DNA of 64,000 nt from an uncultured Gemmiger sp. (GCA_934502625.1 CAKSUQ010000010.1:1-64000), one strand, 5' to 3'. Positions 50,923 to 59,261 are shown, counted from the stretch's first letter. Numbers and translations are program-made. Notes: generated from the sequence alone by a model not told the origin.

Positions 50923-50950
50923 AGTATAGCGCATTTTGGCAGGAATACAA
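50923..50950 (-). promoter_or_regulatory. SigA-type promoter of the polysaccharide operon
   Basis: Minus strand TTGTAT (complement of 50945-50950), 16 bp, TATACT (complement of 50923-50928), about 50 bp before the DUF4422 start. Confidence 0.65.
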
Positions 50951-50972
50951 GTTACAGAACGGTAAAATACCC

Positions 50973-52862
50973 TCACTCGTTTTCGCTTTCAAAGGATTCC
51001 TGCTCTTCGGCCAGTTTTTCCCACTCGTCATAGAGTTCCTGCTGGTGGAAGCGGGTGTCGTCCAGCTCATCGCACTTGTCCCGCAGCAAAAGATGGTCTC
51101 GCAGCACCTCCGGGTCATTGAGCTCGTTTTCCAGCTCGACGATATGCGCGCCCAGCTCCTCGATCTCGGTCTCTACCTTTTTCAGGCGGGCGCGCACCTC
51201 GGCGCGACGCTTGCGCTGTTCCTTGCCGTAGGCCTGCTTTTTGGCAGTGTCCTCGGTTTTCTGCTGTTCTTGGGTTTTTCCTGCATCGCGGTTCTGCAGC
51301 GCGGCAAAGTTCGGGTAAAACGTCGCCTTGCCGTCCTCCAGATACATGATGGGGCAGCCCAGCGTCTGCATCAGATAACGGTCGTGGGTGACGAGCAGCA
51401 GCGTACCGGTGTAGGCTGCCAGCGCTTGCGTCAGGCTCTCGCGCATATAAATGTCCAAGTGGTTCGTCGGCTCGTCCAAGAACATCAGGTTCGGGCGTTC
51501 CAGCGCCAGTTCGGCAAAGCGCAGCCGCGCCAACTCGCCGCCCGAAAGCGACGCACAGTCCTTGAAGACCTCCTCGCCCCGGTAGCCGAAGCGCGCCAGA
51601 TGGCTGCGGACTTCCAGCTCGGTGAAGCGGGGGTACTGGTTCCAGATGGCGTCGATGACGCGGCCTGCGCGGCGCGCCTGCTGCTGGGTGAAGATGCCCG
51701 GCTTTGCGCCGCTGCCCAACCGCACCATGCCGCCCGACGGGCGGCGCTTGCCGTCCAGCACCTGCAGAAGCGTCGATTTGCCCGCGCCGTTCGGCCCCGC
51801 GATGACGAGCTTGTCCCCGCGGTGGACGACATAGTCGAGCGCGTCTATGAGGATGCGCTCGCCGATGTGTACGCTGAGGTTCTTCATGATAACAAGCTCA
51901 TCATACGGCTCGATGTCATACTCGAAGCGGAAGTTCAGTTCCCACGCCTCGGCGGTCGGGGCTTCGACGATCTCCAGCTTTTCCAGCTGCTTACGGCGGC
52001 TCTGCGCCATCTTCGTCGTCGAGGCGCGCACGAGGTTGCGATCGACGTAGTCCTGTAATTTGGCGGCCTTTTCCACGGCGGCGTCGTGCAGTTTTTGCTG
52101 GCGCTCGTCGGCGGCCTCGCGCTGGGGCAGGTAGGCCGAATAGTTGCCGCGGTAGGTCTTGATGCTCTTGCCGCGCAGCTCCCAGATGCGGGTGCAGACA
52201 GCGTCGAGGAAATAGCGGTCATGGCTGACAACCAGCACCGCGCCGCGGTAGGCCTTCAGGTAGTTTTCGAGCCACTCCATCGTCTCCAAGTCAAGATGGT
52301 TCGTCGGCTCGTCCAGAATCAGCAGGTCGGGGCGTTCCAAGAGCAGGCGCGCCAAGCGCAGACGGGTCTGCTCACCGCCCGAAAGCACGCCCGCCAACTT
52401 TGTCCACGTATCAGCGGGAAACCCCATGCCGTTCAGGACTTTCTTGATTTGGGTGTCCATGTTATAGGCGTCCATCGCATCGACGACAGCCGTGCAGTGA
52501 GCGATCTTTTCGGTCAACACGGCGTTGTGCGGGTCGGCAGCCAGCCGCTTTTGCAGCATGTCCATCTCCTGCATGGCGTCCAGCGCCGGGGTGAATACCA
52601 GTTTCATCGTGGCGTAGACGTCCAGCGTCGGGTCAAGCCGGGCATTCTGCTCCAAGTAGCCCGTCGTCACGCCGGTGCCGAAGGCCGCGTCGCCCGCGTC
52701 GGGCAGGCTCTCGCCGCAGAGAATACGCAGGAGCGTCGTCTTGCCGGTACCGTTAGCACCGATGATGCCGATGCGGTCGCCGCGCTCCACCCCGGCATTT
52801 ACATCGCGCAGTACCTCGTGTTCGCCGAAGCTCTTGCCAAGGTTTTGAAGTTCCAACAACAT
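50973..52862 (-). CDS. ABC-F family ATP-binding protein
   Basis: A 629-residue protein with two ABC ATPase modules and no membrane segments. Walker A motifs are 'GANGTGKTT' and 'GPNGAGKST'; signatures are 'LSGGEQTRLRLARL' and 'LSGGELARLRFAEL'; Walker B is 'LLILDEPTNHLD' and 'LMFLDEPTNHLD'. The linker is basic and the C-terminus is a coiled coil (about 530-629), as in Uup/YdiF-like ribosome-associated proteins. Resistance function cannot be inferred. The ATG at 52862 matches the domain start. Confidence 0.94.
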   Translation of the reverse strand: MLLELQNLGKSFGEHEVLRDVNAGVERGDRIGIIGANGTGKTTLLRILCGESLPDAGDAAFGTGVTTGYLEQNARLDPTLDVYATMKLVFTPALDAMQEMDMLQKRLAADPHNAVLTEKIAHCTAVVDAMDAYNMDTQIKKVLNGMGFPADTWTKLAGVLSGGEQTRLRLARLLLERPDLLILDEPTNHLDLETMEWLENYLKAYRGAVLVVSHDRYFLDAVCTRIWELRGKSIKTYRGNYSAYLPQREAADERQQKLHDAAVEKAAKLQDYVDRNLVRASTTKMAQSRRKQLEKLEIVEAPTAEAWELNFRFEYDIEPYDELVIMKNLSVHIGERILIDALDYVVHRGDKLVIAGPNGAGKSTLLQVLDGKRRPSGGMVRLGSGAKPGIFTQQQARRAGRVIDAIWNQYPRFTELEVRSHLARFGYRGEEVFKDCASLSGGELARLRFAELALERPNLMFLDEPTNHLDIYMRESLTQALAAYTGTLLLVTHDRYLMQTLGCPIMYLEDGKATFYPNFAALQNRDAGKTQEQQKTEDTAKKQAYGKEQRKRRAEVRARLKKVETEIEELGAHIVELENELNDPEVLRDHLLLRDKCDELDDTRFHQQELYDEWEKLAEEQESFESENE

Positions 52863-52892
52863 ATACGGTACATCCTCAATTCCAAAATGATG

Positions 52893-52918
52893 CCGCCGCC
52901 TTGACAAACGGGCAGCGG
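52893..52918 (-). terminator. Possible weak terminator between the YjjG-like and ABC-F genes
   Basis: An 8-bp GC stem with one wobble (52893-52900 with 52911-52918) and a poor leftward tail (ATCATTTT). Confidence 0.4.
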
Positions 52919-52934
52919 CAGTGTGCCCCGCGTA

Positions 52935-53690
52935 TCAGAGCAGGGCTTCGTTGCTGTGGCGGCGATTGCGCACGCCGACATTTTCCAGTTCCTCCGGCTC
53001 CATCACGATGCGGTACAACTCCTCGTAGGAGCCCACCGTGAATTTCGGCGTGACGCCGGTCTTGTTTTCCACATTTCCGGGGTTGAACCAGCAGGTATCC
53101 ACCCCGGCGTTCACGCCACCCTTGATGTCGGCCAGCAGGTCGTCGCCCACCATCAGCACACGGCTTTTGTTCGTGATGCCAAGGTCGCGGAGCGCGTGCT
53201 CAAACAGCTTGGCGCTGGGCTTTGCCGCGCCGACCTTTTCGGAGATGTAAACACCGTCCATATAGCGGTCGATGCCGGAGGCCGCGATGCGGGATTCCTG
53301 CACGGAGGCTGCGCCGTTCGAGACAATCGCCAGTGTGGCGACCTCGCTCAGTTCCTCCAGCGCGGTCAATGCGCCGGGCAGAAGGTCGGCATGGGTCGCC
53401 AGCAGCTCCTCGTAGCGGTCGTTCATTGCCTTAGATTTGCCGTTGTCGGGCAGTTCCATGGCCTGCATAAAGCGGCCAAAGCGAATCTGGAACAGCTTCT
53501 GGCGGTTGATCTTGCCCTTTGCCAGCATATCCCACAGCTCGCGGTTGACGCGGTGATAGGTCTCGTAGGCCGCCGCGTCGTGGGGCAGTTCGTACTCAGC
53601 CAGCATGTCGGTCACAGCCTGGCGTTCGGCGGTATCAAAATCCAAAAGCGTATTGTCAACGTCCAGCAGGACGCAGGTGTAAATTGCCAT
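52935..53690 (-). CDS. YjjG-like HAD phosphatase (noncanonical pyrimidine nucleotidase)
   Basis: A 251-residue HAD-IA enzyme. Motif I is 'LLDVDNTLLDFDTAE' (residues 8-22), motif II 'LAIVSNGA', motif III Lys in 'GAAKPSAKLFEHAL' and motif IV 'VLMVGDDLLADIKGG'. The cap and length fit YjjG, which removes phosphate from odd pyrimidine nucleotides. A strong ribosome site (AGGAGGT) precedes the ATG. Confidence 0.85.
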   Translation of the reverse strand: MAIYTCVLLDVDNTLLDFDTAERQAVTDMLAEYELPHDAAAYETYHRVNRELWDMLAKGKINRQKLFQIRFGRFMQAMELPDNGKSKAMNDRYEELLATHADLLPGALTALEELSEVATLAIVSNGAASVQESRIAASGIDRYMDGVYISEKVGAAKPSAKLFEHALRDLGITNKSRVLMVGDDLLADIKGGVNAGVDTCWFNPGNVENKTGVTPKFTVGSYEELYRIVMEPEELENVGVRNRRHSNEALL

Positions 53691-53712
53691 AGTTCTGTAC
53701 CTCCTGTACAGA

Positions 53713-55407
53713 TCATTGTGCGGTGCTGTCGGTTATGATGGCCGTATCCGGCACAGCGGTGGCCGTCGGCACCGGCGACGTCGTCGGGGTCGGGTCGACG
53801 ACCGTGATCGTCACCGAGGATTCCGCGCCGTTGTTCTTGGCGCGGACGGTGTAGGTGCCCGCCACGCTGCAGGGCAGCGACGCCGTGTTGCCGGTCGCTG
53901 ACCAGCCGGTTCCGTCGCAGCTCCACGTTGTGTCGCCGCTGCCATTCTGCACGGCGGCTGTCAGCTCGATCGTCCCGCCGACCTCAATCCGGTTCGTGCT
54001 GTAGGAGATAGCAACCGTCGTCGCGCCGCCCTTGACCGTCACGGTCAGCTGCGCGGTCGAGAAGGTGCCGTTGATCTCGATGCCCGCCTTGATCGTGTAG
54101 GTGCCGGCCTCGACGGGGGTGAAGGTCAGGCTGCTGCCGTTCTTCTCCATCTCGTCGTTGATCGACCACTGCACATTGGTGGCGTCGTAGCTCTTGTTGC
54201 CCAGCTTGACGGTGGCGTTGACGGTCAGGCTGTCGCCCACCTTCATTGTCGTATCGCCCTTGTCGAGCGCGAGGTCGACGCGGGCGTCGTTGAACATTGC
54301 CTTGACCGAAATGTCCTTTGTCACATTGTCGTAGCGGGTCGCGGTCGTCACGCCGTCGCTCCATTTATAGAAGACGAAGCCTTCGGCGGCCACGGCGGTC
54401 ACGTTGACGCTTGCGCCGGACTCGACCTCAAACTCTACGCTGGACACGCCGGTCTGGCCGTTGCCGGACAGCGTGCCCTTACTGCTGTCCTCGACCTCGT
54501 AGCTGGCAGTCAGCTTGACAGGCGTGGCCGTCGGGGTCGGGGTGGCGGTATCACCGCTGGCCGACGACTGCGACGCGCGCTGCGGGATGTCGCTGGTGTC
54601 GGGGCGGCTGTCCATCGTGTTGTAGGCGTGGCTCTTGGCGTATTCCAGCAGCACACGCGCACCGGACGTGCTGTAGCCGTTGGATTCAAAATAGCTGCTC
54701 TCTGCAAAGCCGTGGCTGTTTTTCAGCACCTCGGCGCTGTTCAGATACTGGAAGCCCAGCTCGTTGCAGGCCGATGCGATGGCCTGATTGAACTGGTCGA
54801 TCGTCGTCTGGGTTTGGGCAGCGTTCGTGCTGCTGTCCGTCACAGGAGGGATGGCGACCGCGATAATATCGGCATAAGAGTAGGCCGAGTGCAGATTCTG
54901 CAAAAGCTGCTTGTAGTCGGCGATGAACGCATCGACGCTGACCGAGCCGTCCACATCATTGGAGCCGAGCTGCACAAAGACGCGGCGTGCCTTCATCTTC
55001 GGCACGGCCTGCACGATGGTGTAGCTGTTGGGGTCAGACGTAAAGTTGACACAGGTCGCCTGCAAGACCTGCGAGACCTTCAGCCCCTCCTGCCCGACGA
55101 ACTGGTTCAGCGAGATGCGGCTGTCCTTCTGCAGTGTGACGGCGTACTGGTCGCCTGCAAACACGCTGGCCGTAATGTAGGCGTCGTCCGACGACGACTG
55201 CGGCAGGATGCAGCCCAGTGAGGTATCCAGCGGGTAGGCGTTGGGGTCATAGTCCCCGCTTCCGGAGAAAAGCCCCAGCTTGGACGGCAGCACCCACGCT
55301 GCCAGAATGCTCATTACAATCGCCAGCGCACAGAGCGCCAGTACAACGCAGGCCTTGCGCTGTGTCGGGCTAAAACCCGCCCGTTCTTCATGCCGTTCGC
55401 GGCCCAT
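53713..55407 (-). CDS. Membrane-anchored SGNH-like protein with Ig-like repeats, probable pseudoenzyme
   Basis: A 564-residue protein. It has an N-terminal cytoplasmic tail, one membrane helix (about 19-42), an SGNH-hydrolase-like domain (about 70-265), a Thr/Pro linker, a divergent beta-rich repeat (about 300-370, InlB B-repeat-like 'FVFYKWSDG') and two Ig-like repeats to ~545. Block I reads 'VFAGDQYAV', where GDS is usual, so the nucleophile Ser seems replaced. Block III 'QLGSNDV' keeps the Asn. The final Asp/His block is not found ('FESNGYSTSG'). A cell-surface binding role is inferred. Confidence 0.78.
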   Translation of the reverse strand: MGRERHEERAGFSPTQRKACVVLALCALAIVMSILAAWVLPSKLGLFSGSGDYDPNAYPLDTSLGCILPQSSSDDAYITASVFAGDQYAVTLQKDSRISLNQFVGQEGLKVSQVLQATCVNFTSDPNSYTIVQAVPKMKARRVFVQLGSNDVDGSVSVDAFIADYKQLLQNLHSAYSYADIIAVAIPPVTDSSTNAAQTQTTIDQFNQAIASACNELGFQYLNSAEVLKNSHGFAESSYFESNGYSTSGARVLLEYAKSHAYNTMDSRPDTSDIPQRASQSSASGDTATPTPTATPVKLTASYEVEDSSKGTLSGNGQTGVSSVEFEVESGASVNVTAVAAEGFVFYKWSDGVTTATRYDNVTKDISVKAMFNDARVDLALDKGDTTMKVGDSLTVNATVKLGNKSYDATNVQWSINDEMEKNGSSLTFTPVEAGTYTIKAGIEINGTFSTAQLTVTVKGGATTVAISYSTNRIEVGGTIELTAAVQNGSGDTTWSCDGTGWSATGNTASLPCSVAGTYTVRAKNNGAESSVTITVVDPTPTTSPVPTATAVPDTAIITDSTAQ

Positions 55408-55481
55408 AATCCAAAAGCCTCCTTGTTATCTTCCACGGGAAAAGCCGCAAGGCTATATCCCACCTAGTATACATATTATGG

Positions 55482-55511
55482 ATTATACCATATTTTCAGG
55501 CAGTTGGACAA
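55482..55511 (-). promoter_or_regulatory. SigA-type promoter of the SGNH-like/YjjG/ABC-F genes
   Basis: Minus strand TTGTCC (complement of 55506-55511), 18 bp, extended TGGTATAAT (-10 complement of 55482-55487). Confidence 0.75.
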
Positions 55512-55559
55512 CGTTTTCCAAAAAATTGTCACACATTACAATTTCGTTACAAAGAAAAA

Positions 55560-55581
55560 GCCCGGAATTTCCATTCCGGGC
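55560..55581 (-). terminator. Terminator of the ABC importer operon
   Basis: A perfect 9-bp stem GCCCGGAAT/ATTCCGGGC (55560-55568 with 55573-55581), 4-nt loop, leftward TTTTTCTTTG, 12 bp after the ATPase stop. Confidence 0.92.
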
Positions 55582-55592
55582 AAAAGTTTTTA

Positions 55593-56387
55593 TCAGGAAA
55601 GCAGCATGCGGTCGTTCGCGAACTCACCGTCGCTGACCTGTTCAAAGCGCTGCAGCAGGTCACTGACCTGCAGGTTCTTTTTCTCGTCGCCGCGCACGTC
55701 GTAGATGACATGACCCTCGTACATCATGATGAGGCGGTTGCCGTACTTGATGGCATCCTTCATGTTGTGGGTGATCATCAGCGTCGTCAGCTGGTTTTCC
55801 TCGACGATTTTCTCGGACAGGGTCAGCACCTTGGCGGCCGTCTTGGGGTCAAGTGCGGCGGTGTGCTCGTCCAGCAGCAGCAACTTCGGCTTTTTAAGCG
55901 TTGCCATCAGCAGCGTAACGGCCTGACGCTGGCCGCCGGACAGCAGACCGACCTTGCTCGTCATGCGGTTTTCCAGTCCCAGATCGAGGGTTTTGAGCAG
56001 TTCGTAGTATTCGTCGTGTTCTTTTTTCGTGATGCCGATTTTCAGCGTGCGCGCCAGACCGCGGCGGGCAGCCAGCGCCAGATTCTCGTCGATCTGCATC
56101 GTGGCGGCCGTGCCCATCATCGGGTCTTGGAATACGCGGCCGATGTATTTGGCGCGCTGATGCTCTGACAGGCGGGTAACGTCCTGCCCGTCGATGAGGA
56201 TTTTGCCCATATCGACCGGCCAGACACCGGCCACGGCGTTCAGCATCGTGGACTTGCCTGCGCCGTTGCCGCCGATGACCGTGACGAAGTCGCCATCCTC
56301 CAGCGTCAGATTCAGTCCGTTCAGGGCGACTTTTTCGTTGACGGTGCCCGCGTTGAAGGTTTTGTACACATTCTTAATTTCAAGCAT
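55593..56387 (-). CDS. ABC importer ATP-binding protein
   Basis: A 264-residue ATPase. Walker A is 'GGNGAGKSTML', the signature 'LLSGGQRQAVTLLMA' and Walker B 'LLLLDEHTAALDPKTA'. DEHTAALDP is a form I recall from ATPases paired with PF04392 substrate-binding proteins. It energises the permease encoded just upstream, overlapping it by eight bases. The substrate is discussed with the binding protein. Confidence 0.93.
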   Translation of the reverse strand: MLEIKNVYKTFNAGTVNEKVALNGLNLTLEDGDFVTVIGGNGAGKSTMLNAVAGVWPVDMGKILIDGQDVTRLSEHQRAKYIGRVFQDPMMGTAATMQIDENLALAARRGLARTLKIGITKKEHDEYYELLKTLDLGLENRMTSKVGLLSGGQRQAVTLLMATLKKPKLLLLDEHTAALDPKTAAKVLTLSEKIVEENQLTTLMITHNMKDAIKYGNRLIMMYEGHVIYDVRGDEKKNLQVSDLLQRFEQVSDGEFANDRMLLS

Positions 56388-57327
56388 TGTCCTTACCTCC
56401 CTTTTTCACGGGCGTCTTGGTGAAATACTTGCCCTTCCAGTACGGGATCGTCAGGAACACCGCCACGACCAACGCCGTCAACAGTTTGAGGTCGTCGGTG
56501 GACAGACCCATGCGCAGCACGAAGTTCATGACGATATAGTAGATGATCGCGCCGATGACCGCCGCCGTCAGCTTGAGGGCGAAGTTGCGGAAGATCTTGC
56601 CGAAGACGACCTCGCCGATGATAACCGCAGCCAGACCGATGACGATGGCACCGCGCCCCATGTTGATGTCCGAGAAGCCCTGATACTGCGCCAGCAGACC
56701 GCCGGACAGTGCCACAAGGCCGTTGGACAGCATCAGGCCGAGGACGATTGTCACGTTCGTGTTGATGCCCTGTGCGCGCGCCATATGCTGATTCGCGCCC
56801 GTAGCGCGCAGCGAGCAACCCAGCTCGGTGCCGAAGAACCAGTACAGCACGCCGATGAGCACAGCGCAGAAGATCAGCAGTACAAGGATCGGGTTGTTGG
56901 CCGCAAGGCTGCGCACATAGCGCGCGGAGACCAGCAGGCCGTATTTATCAACGCTGATGGGCAGGTTGGCCTTGCCACCGCCCGTGCCGGTGCCCATGAT
57001 GCGCAGGTTGACCGAGTAGAGCGCCAGCTGGGTCAGAATGCCGGACAGGATGGCCGGGATGCCGCAGGCCGTGTGGAACAGACCCGTGACAAGACCCGCC
57101 AGCATACCGACCAGCGTCGCCGCCACAAGGGCGACACCCACTGGCACACCGTTGAGCACCAGCACGACGCAGACCGCGCCGCCGGTGCCGAGGGAGCCGT
57201 CGACCGTCAGATCCGCCACATCCAGAATACGGTAGGTGATGTAAACGCCGATCGCCATAATGCCCCAGATCAAGCCCTGTGCCACAGCGCCAGGCATGGA
57301 ATTTAGCAGCGAGGTTAAAAATCCCAT
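56380..57327 (-). CDS. ABC importer permease (BPD_transp_2 / LivH-like)
   Basis: A 315-residue permease with about eight to nine helices, 'GLIWGIMAIGVYITYRILDVADLTVDGSLGTGGA' near the start (seen as overlapping short blocks) and 'AYGANPHMAR'-like 'RATGANQHMARAQGI'. The family serves branched-chain or aromatic amino-acid-type importers. One permease only, so it is probably a homodimer. It is separated from the binding-protein gene by a hairpin. Confidence 0.92.
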   Translation of the reverse strand: MGFLTSLLNSMPGAVAQGLIWGIMAIGVYITYRILDVADLTVDGSLGTGGAVCVVLVLNGVPVGVALVAATLVGMLAGLVTGLFHTACGIPAILSGILTQLALYSVNLRIMGTGTGGGKANLPISVDKYGLLVSARYVRSLAANNPILVLLIFCAVLIGVLYWFFGTELGCSLRATGANQHMARAQGINTNVTIVLGLMLSNGLVALSGGLLAQYQGFSDINMGRGAIVIGLAAVIIGEVVFGKIFRNFALKLTAAVIGAIIYYIVMNFVLRMGLSTDDLKLLTALVVAVFLTIPYWKGKYFTKTPVKKGGKDNA

Positions 57328-57360
57328 AAGAAGTCCTCCAATTTTTCAAATAAGCACCAA

Positions 57361-57400
57361 AACAGCGGGGAAAGAAAGATGTCTCCCTTTCCTCGCTGTT
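57361..57400 (-). terminator. Partial terminator between the binding-protein and permease genes
   Basis: A 14-bp stem with one wobble (57361-57374 with 57387-57400), leftward TTTTGG. It probably lets only part of the transcripts enter the permease and ATPase genes. Confidence 0.75.
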
Positions 57401-57426
57401 ATGATGATTTTTCGTCTCGATTTCGA

Positions 57427-58470
57427 TTAGTCGGCGATGGCCTCGTAGTCATCCGGCGGGGTGATGCCCAGCGCCTCGCAGTTGGCGGCATTGTACTTCT
57501 TCGTCACGTTGGGTGCGAACTCAACGGGCATTGTGGAAATGTCCGCGCCGTCAGCCAGAATCTTGGCGGCCATCTCGCCGGTGGCGTAGCCCAGATCGTA
57601 GTAGCTAATGGACAGGGTCGCAACGCCGCAGCCCTTGCAGATGCCCTCCTCGCCTGCGACGACGGGAGTCTGTGCGGGGATCACGACGTTGGCGATGGCC
57701 TCGGTGTTGGAAGCGGCGGTGTTGTCGGTGGGGATATAGATAACGTCAGAGTTGTCCGCAGCGGTCTGTGCAACAGAAGTAACGTCGTTGGTGTCGGTGA
57801 AGGCGTAGCGGGCGACGGTGTAGCCCTCCTCGGTCAAGTAGCCTTCGATGACGTCACACTGGTAGACGGAGTTCGGCTCCGCACTGCAGTAGAGCAGACC
57901 AACATTCTTGGCGTCAGGGAACATTTCCTGAATCATAGCCGCCTGCTGGTCAAGCGGGGCTAGGTCAGAGGTACCGGAGATGTTGTTGCCGACCGTGCCC
58001 GTCCAATCGCTGATGTCGAGCGCGGTCGCATAGTCGGTAACGGAGGTGCCCAGCACCGGGATGTCGGAGGTAGCTTGTGCGGCGGCCTGCAATGGCGCGG
58101 TGGCATTGGCCAGAATCAAATCGACGCCGGAAGAGACAAAGCCGTTCACGATGGTAGCGCAGTTGGCGGAATCGCCGGAGGCGTTCTGCTCGTCAAACTT
58201 GACGTTGTCCGCGCCAAGCTTCTCGGTCAGGGCATCCTTGAAGCCCTGCGTTGCGGCATCAAGCGCCTCATGCTGGACGAGCTGGCAGATGCCAATGTTA
58301 TAAACCTTGCCGTCAGCGGCAGCGGTATCGTCCGCAGTGGTCTCCTCCGCACTGGAAGCAGCGGTGGAATCCGCCGTGGACGCGGCGGTATCGGTGGATG
58401 CGGTGGAACCGCAGGCGGCCAGACCCATGGTCATGGCAGCGGCCATCATAAGGGAAACTGCTTTTTTCAT
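57427..58470 (-). CDS. ABC importer substrate-binding lipoprotein (PF04392, TrpX-like)
   Basis: A 347-residue lipoprotein. The signal peptide ends in the lipobox 'LAAC' with Cys at residue 20, followed by a Ser/Thr/Ala-rich linker to about 53. The two-lobe fold starts 'YNIGICQLVQHEALDAA', and 'VDLILANATAPLQAAAQATSDIPVLGTSVTDYATAL' is seen by its blocks 'ILANATAPL' and 'IPVLGTSVTDY'. That is the PF04392 pattern of tryptophan- or tyrosine-type importers; the actual ligand is unknown. The ATG at 58470 has GGAGGAA upstream and the signal peptide at the right place. Confidence 0.92.
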   Translation of the reverse strand: MKKAVSLMMAAAMTMGLAACGSTASTDTAASTADSTAASSAEETTADDTAAADGKVYNIGICQLVQHEALDAATQGFKDALTEKLGADNVKFDEQNASGDSANCATIVNGFVSSGVDLILANATAPLQAAAQATSDIPVLGTSVTDYATALDISDWTGTVGNNISGTSDLAPLDQQAAMIQEMFPDAKNVGLLYCSAEPNSVYQCDVIEGYLTEEGYTVARYAFTDTNDVTSVAQTAADNSDVIYIPTDNTAASNTEAIANVVIPAQTPVVAGEEGICKGCGVATLSISYYDLGYATGEMAAKILADGADISTMPVEFAPNVTKKYNAANCEALGITPPDDYEAIAD

Positions 58471-58494
58471 GTCTATTCCTCCAAATAGTACCCA

Positions 58495-58554
58495 CTGCGC
58501 AACCTTTTGCTTCAGGTGTACACTTGCTTCCTCAGGCAAGTCCCTCAAGCGCAG
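58495..58554 (-). promoter_or_regulatory. Unidentified three-way-junction leader RNA of the ABC importer
   Basis: Outer helix CTGCGC/GCGCAG (58549-58554 with 58495-58500). Two inner hairpins are ACTTGC/GCAAGT (58536-58541 with 58522-58527) and ACCT/AGGT (58514-58517 with 58502-58505). The bulges carry purine-rich blocks GAGGGA, CTGAGGAA and GAAGCAAAA. It ends 25 bases before the lipoprotein start. I cannot match it to a known class. Riboswitch-like function is a hypothesis. Confidence 0.45.
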
Positions 58555-58571
58555 CCGGTTTAGTGCTTTAA

Positions 58572-58601
58572 AGTATAGCACACTTTAGGGGTTTAAAGCA
58601 A
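58572..58601 (-). promoter_or_regulatory. SigA-type promoter of the ABC importer
   Basis: Minus strand TTGCTT (complement of 58596-58601), 18 bp, TATACT (complement of 58572-58577). The start near 58563 leads straight into the folded leader. Confidence 0.65.
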
Positions 58602-58664
58602 GCGCAAATGCGTATAATGCACCGTAAATTTTCAAGTATTTTTTGGTCGAATTGACGAACGCAT

Positions 58665-58739
58665 CGTAGAGGCGGATTCCATATCCGCCCGCTGCAATTG
58701 CCGCAAACTGCGCGGGCGCATATAGAATGCGCCCCTACG
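58665..58739. repeat. REP-like 75-bp palindromic element
   Basis: Ten-base terminal inverted repeats with one mismatch (58665-58674 and 58730-58739). Inside are two perfect hairpins: GGCGGAT/ATCCGCC (58671-58677 with 58683-58689) and GGGCGCA/TGCGCCC (58714-58720 with 58728-58734). It lies between the importer promoter and the PTS gene terminator. Such elements are often repeated across a genome; only one copy is seen here. Confidence 0.6.
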
Positions 58740-58753
58740 GGTGTAAACAAAAA

Positions 58754-58777
58754 GTCCCAGCCTATAACAGCTGGGAC
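58754..58777 (-). terminator. Terminator after the PTS IIA gene
   Basis: A perfect 8-bp stem GTCCCAGC/GCTGGGAC (58754-58761 with 58770-58777), leftward TTTTTG. Confidence 0.88.
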
Positions 58778-58787
58778 AAATCAGATT

Positions 58788-59261
58788 CTATTCCGCAAAG
58801 CACGCATTTTCCGCTTTGGCGATCAGCTCGACAAAGCGCTGCGGATTGCTGGCGCTGCGCAGAGCCTCCACAAGGTCGCGGCGGCTCAAAAGATTCACAA
58901 GCCGCGCCAAAATTTGCAGGTGTAGGCTCTCGCTGCCCGGCGGGACAGCGATCATAAACACGAGGTCGACCGGCTCGCCGTCGGGCGCGCCCCAGTCGAC
59001 GCCGTGCCGCAGCAGCAGCGCCGAGATGCCCGGCGCGGACACCCCCGCGTTGCAGGCGTGGGGCAGCGCAATGCCGCCGCCGATGGCCGTTGTACCGCCG
59101 AAGGTCTCGCGCTGGCTGACAGCGTTATAGTAGGCGTTGCCGTTCGTGATGACGCCGATGCCCTCCTGCAATTCCACAAGGATGCCCAGCGCGTCGGCTG
59201 AATTGTCGATTTTGGCGTACAGCAGCACGCCGTCCGGGTTCATCAGTTCGCTGACTTTCAT
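58788..59261 (-). CDS. PTS EIIA, fructose/mannitol/nitrogen type
   Basis: A 157-residue EIIA-2 domain protein. His68 in 'GGGIALPHACN' is the phosphorylation site, and 'DLVFMIAVPPGSESLHLQILARL' (by parts 'LVFMIAVP' and 'HLQILA') is the family core. No IIB or IIC gene is nearby. It may be regulatory (PtsN-like) or serve a transporter encoded elsewhere. Last gene of the lspA operon. Confidence 0.9.
   Translation of the reverse strand: MKVSELMNPDGVLLYAKIDNSADALGILVELQEGIGVITNGNAYYNAVSQRETFGGTTAIGGGIALPHACNAGVSAPGISALLLRHGVDWGAPDGEPVDLVFMIAVPPGSESLHLQILARLVNLLSRRDLVEALRSASNPQRFVELIAKAENACFAE

Noticed and set aside
58487..58560. Leader of the ABC importer as SAM-I, glycine or TPP riboswitch
   Set aside because: Short resemblances (GAGGGAC, ACCTGA, GAAGCAAA) exist but the required order of conserved blocks for these classes is not present.
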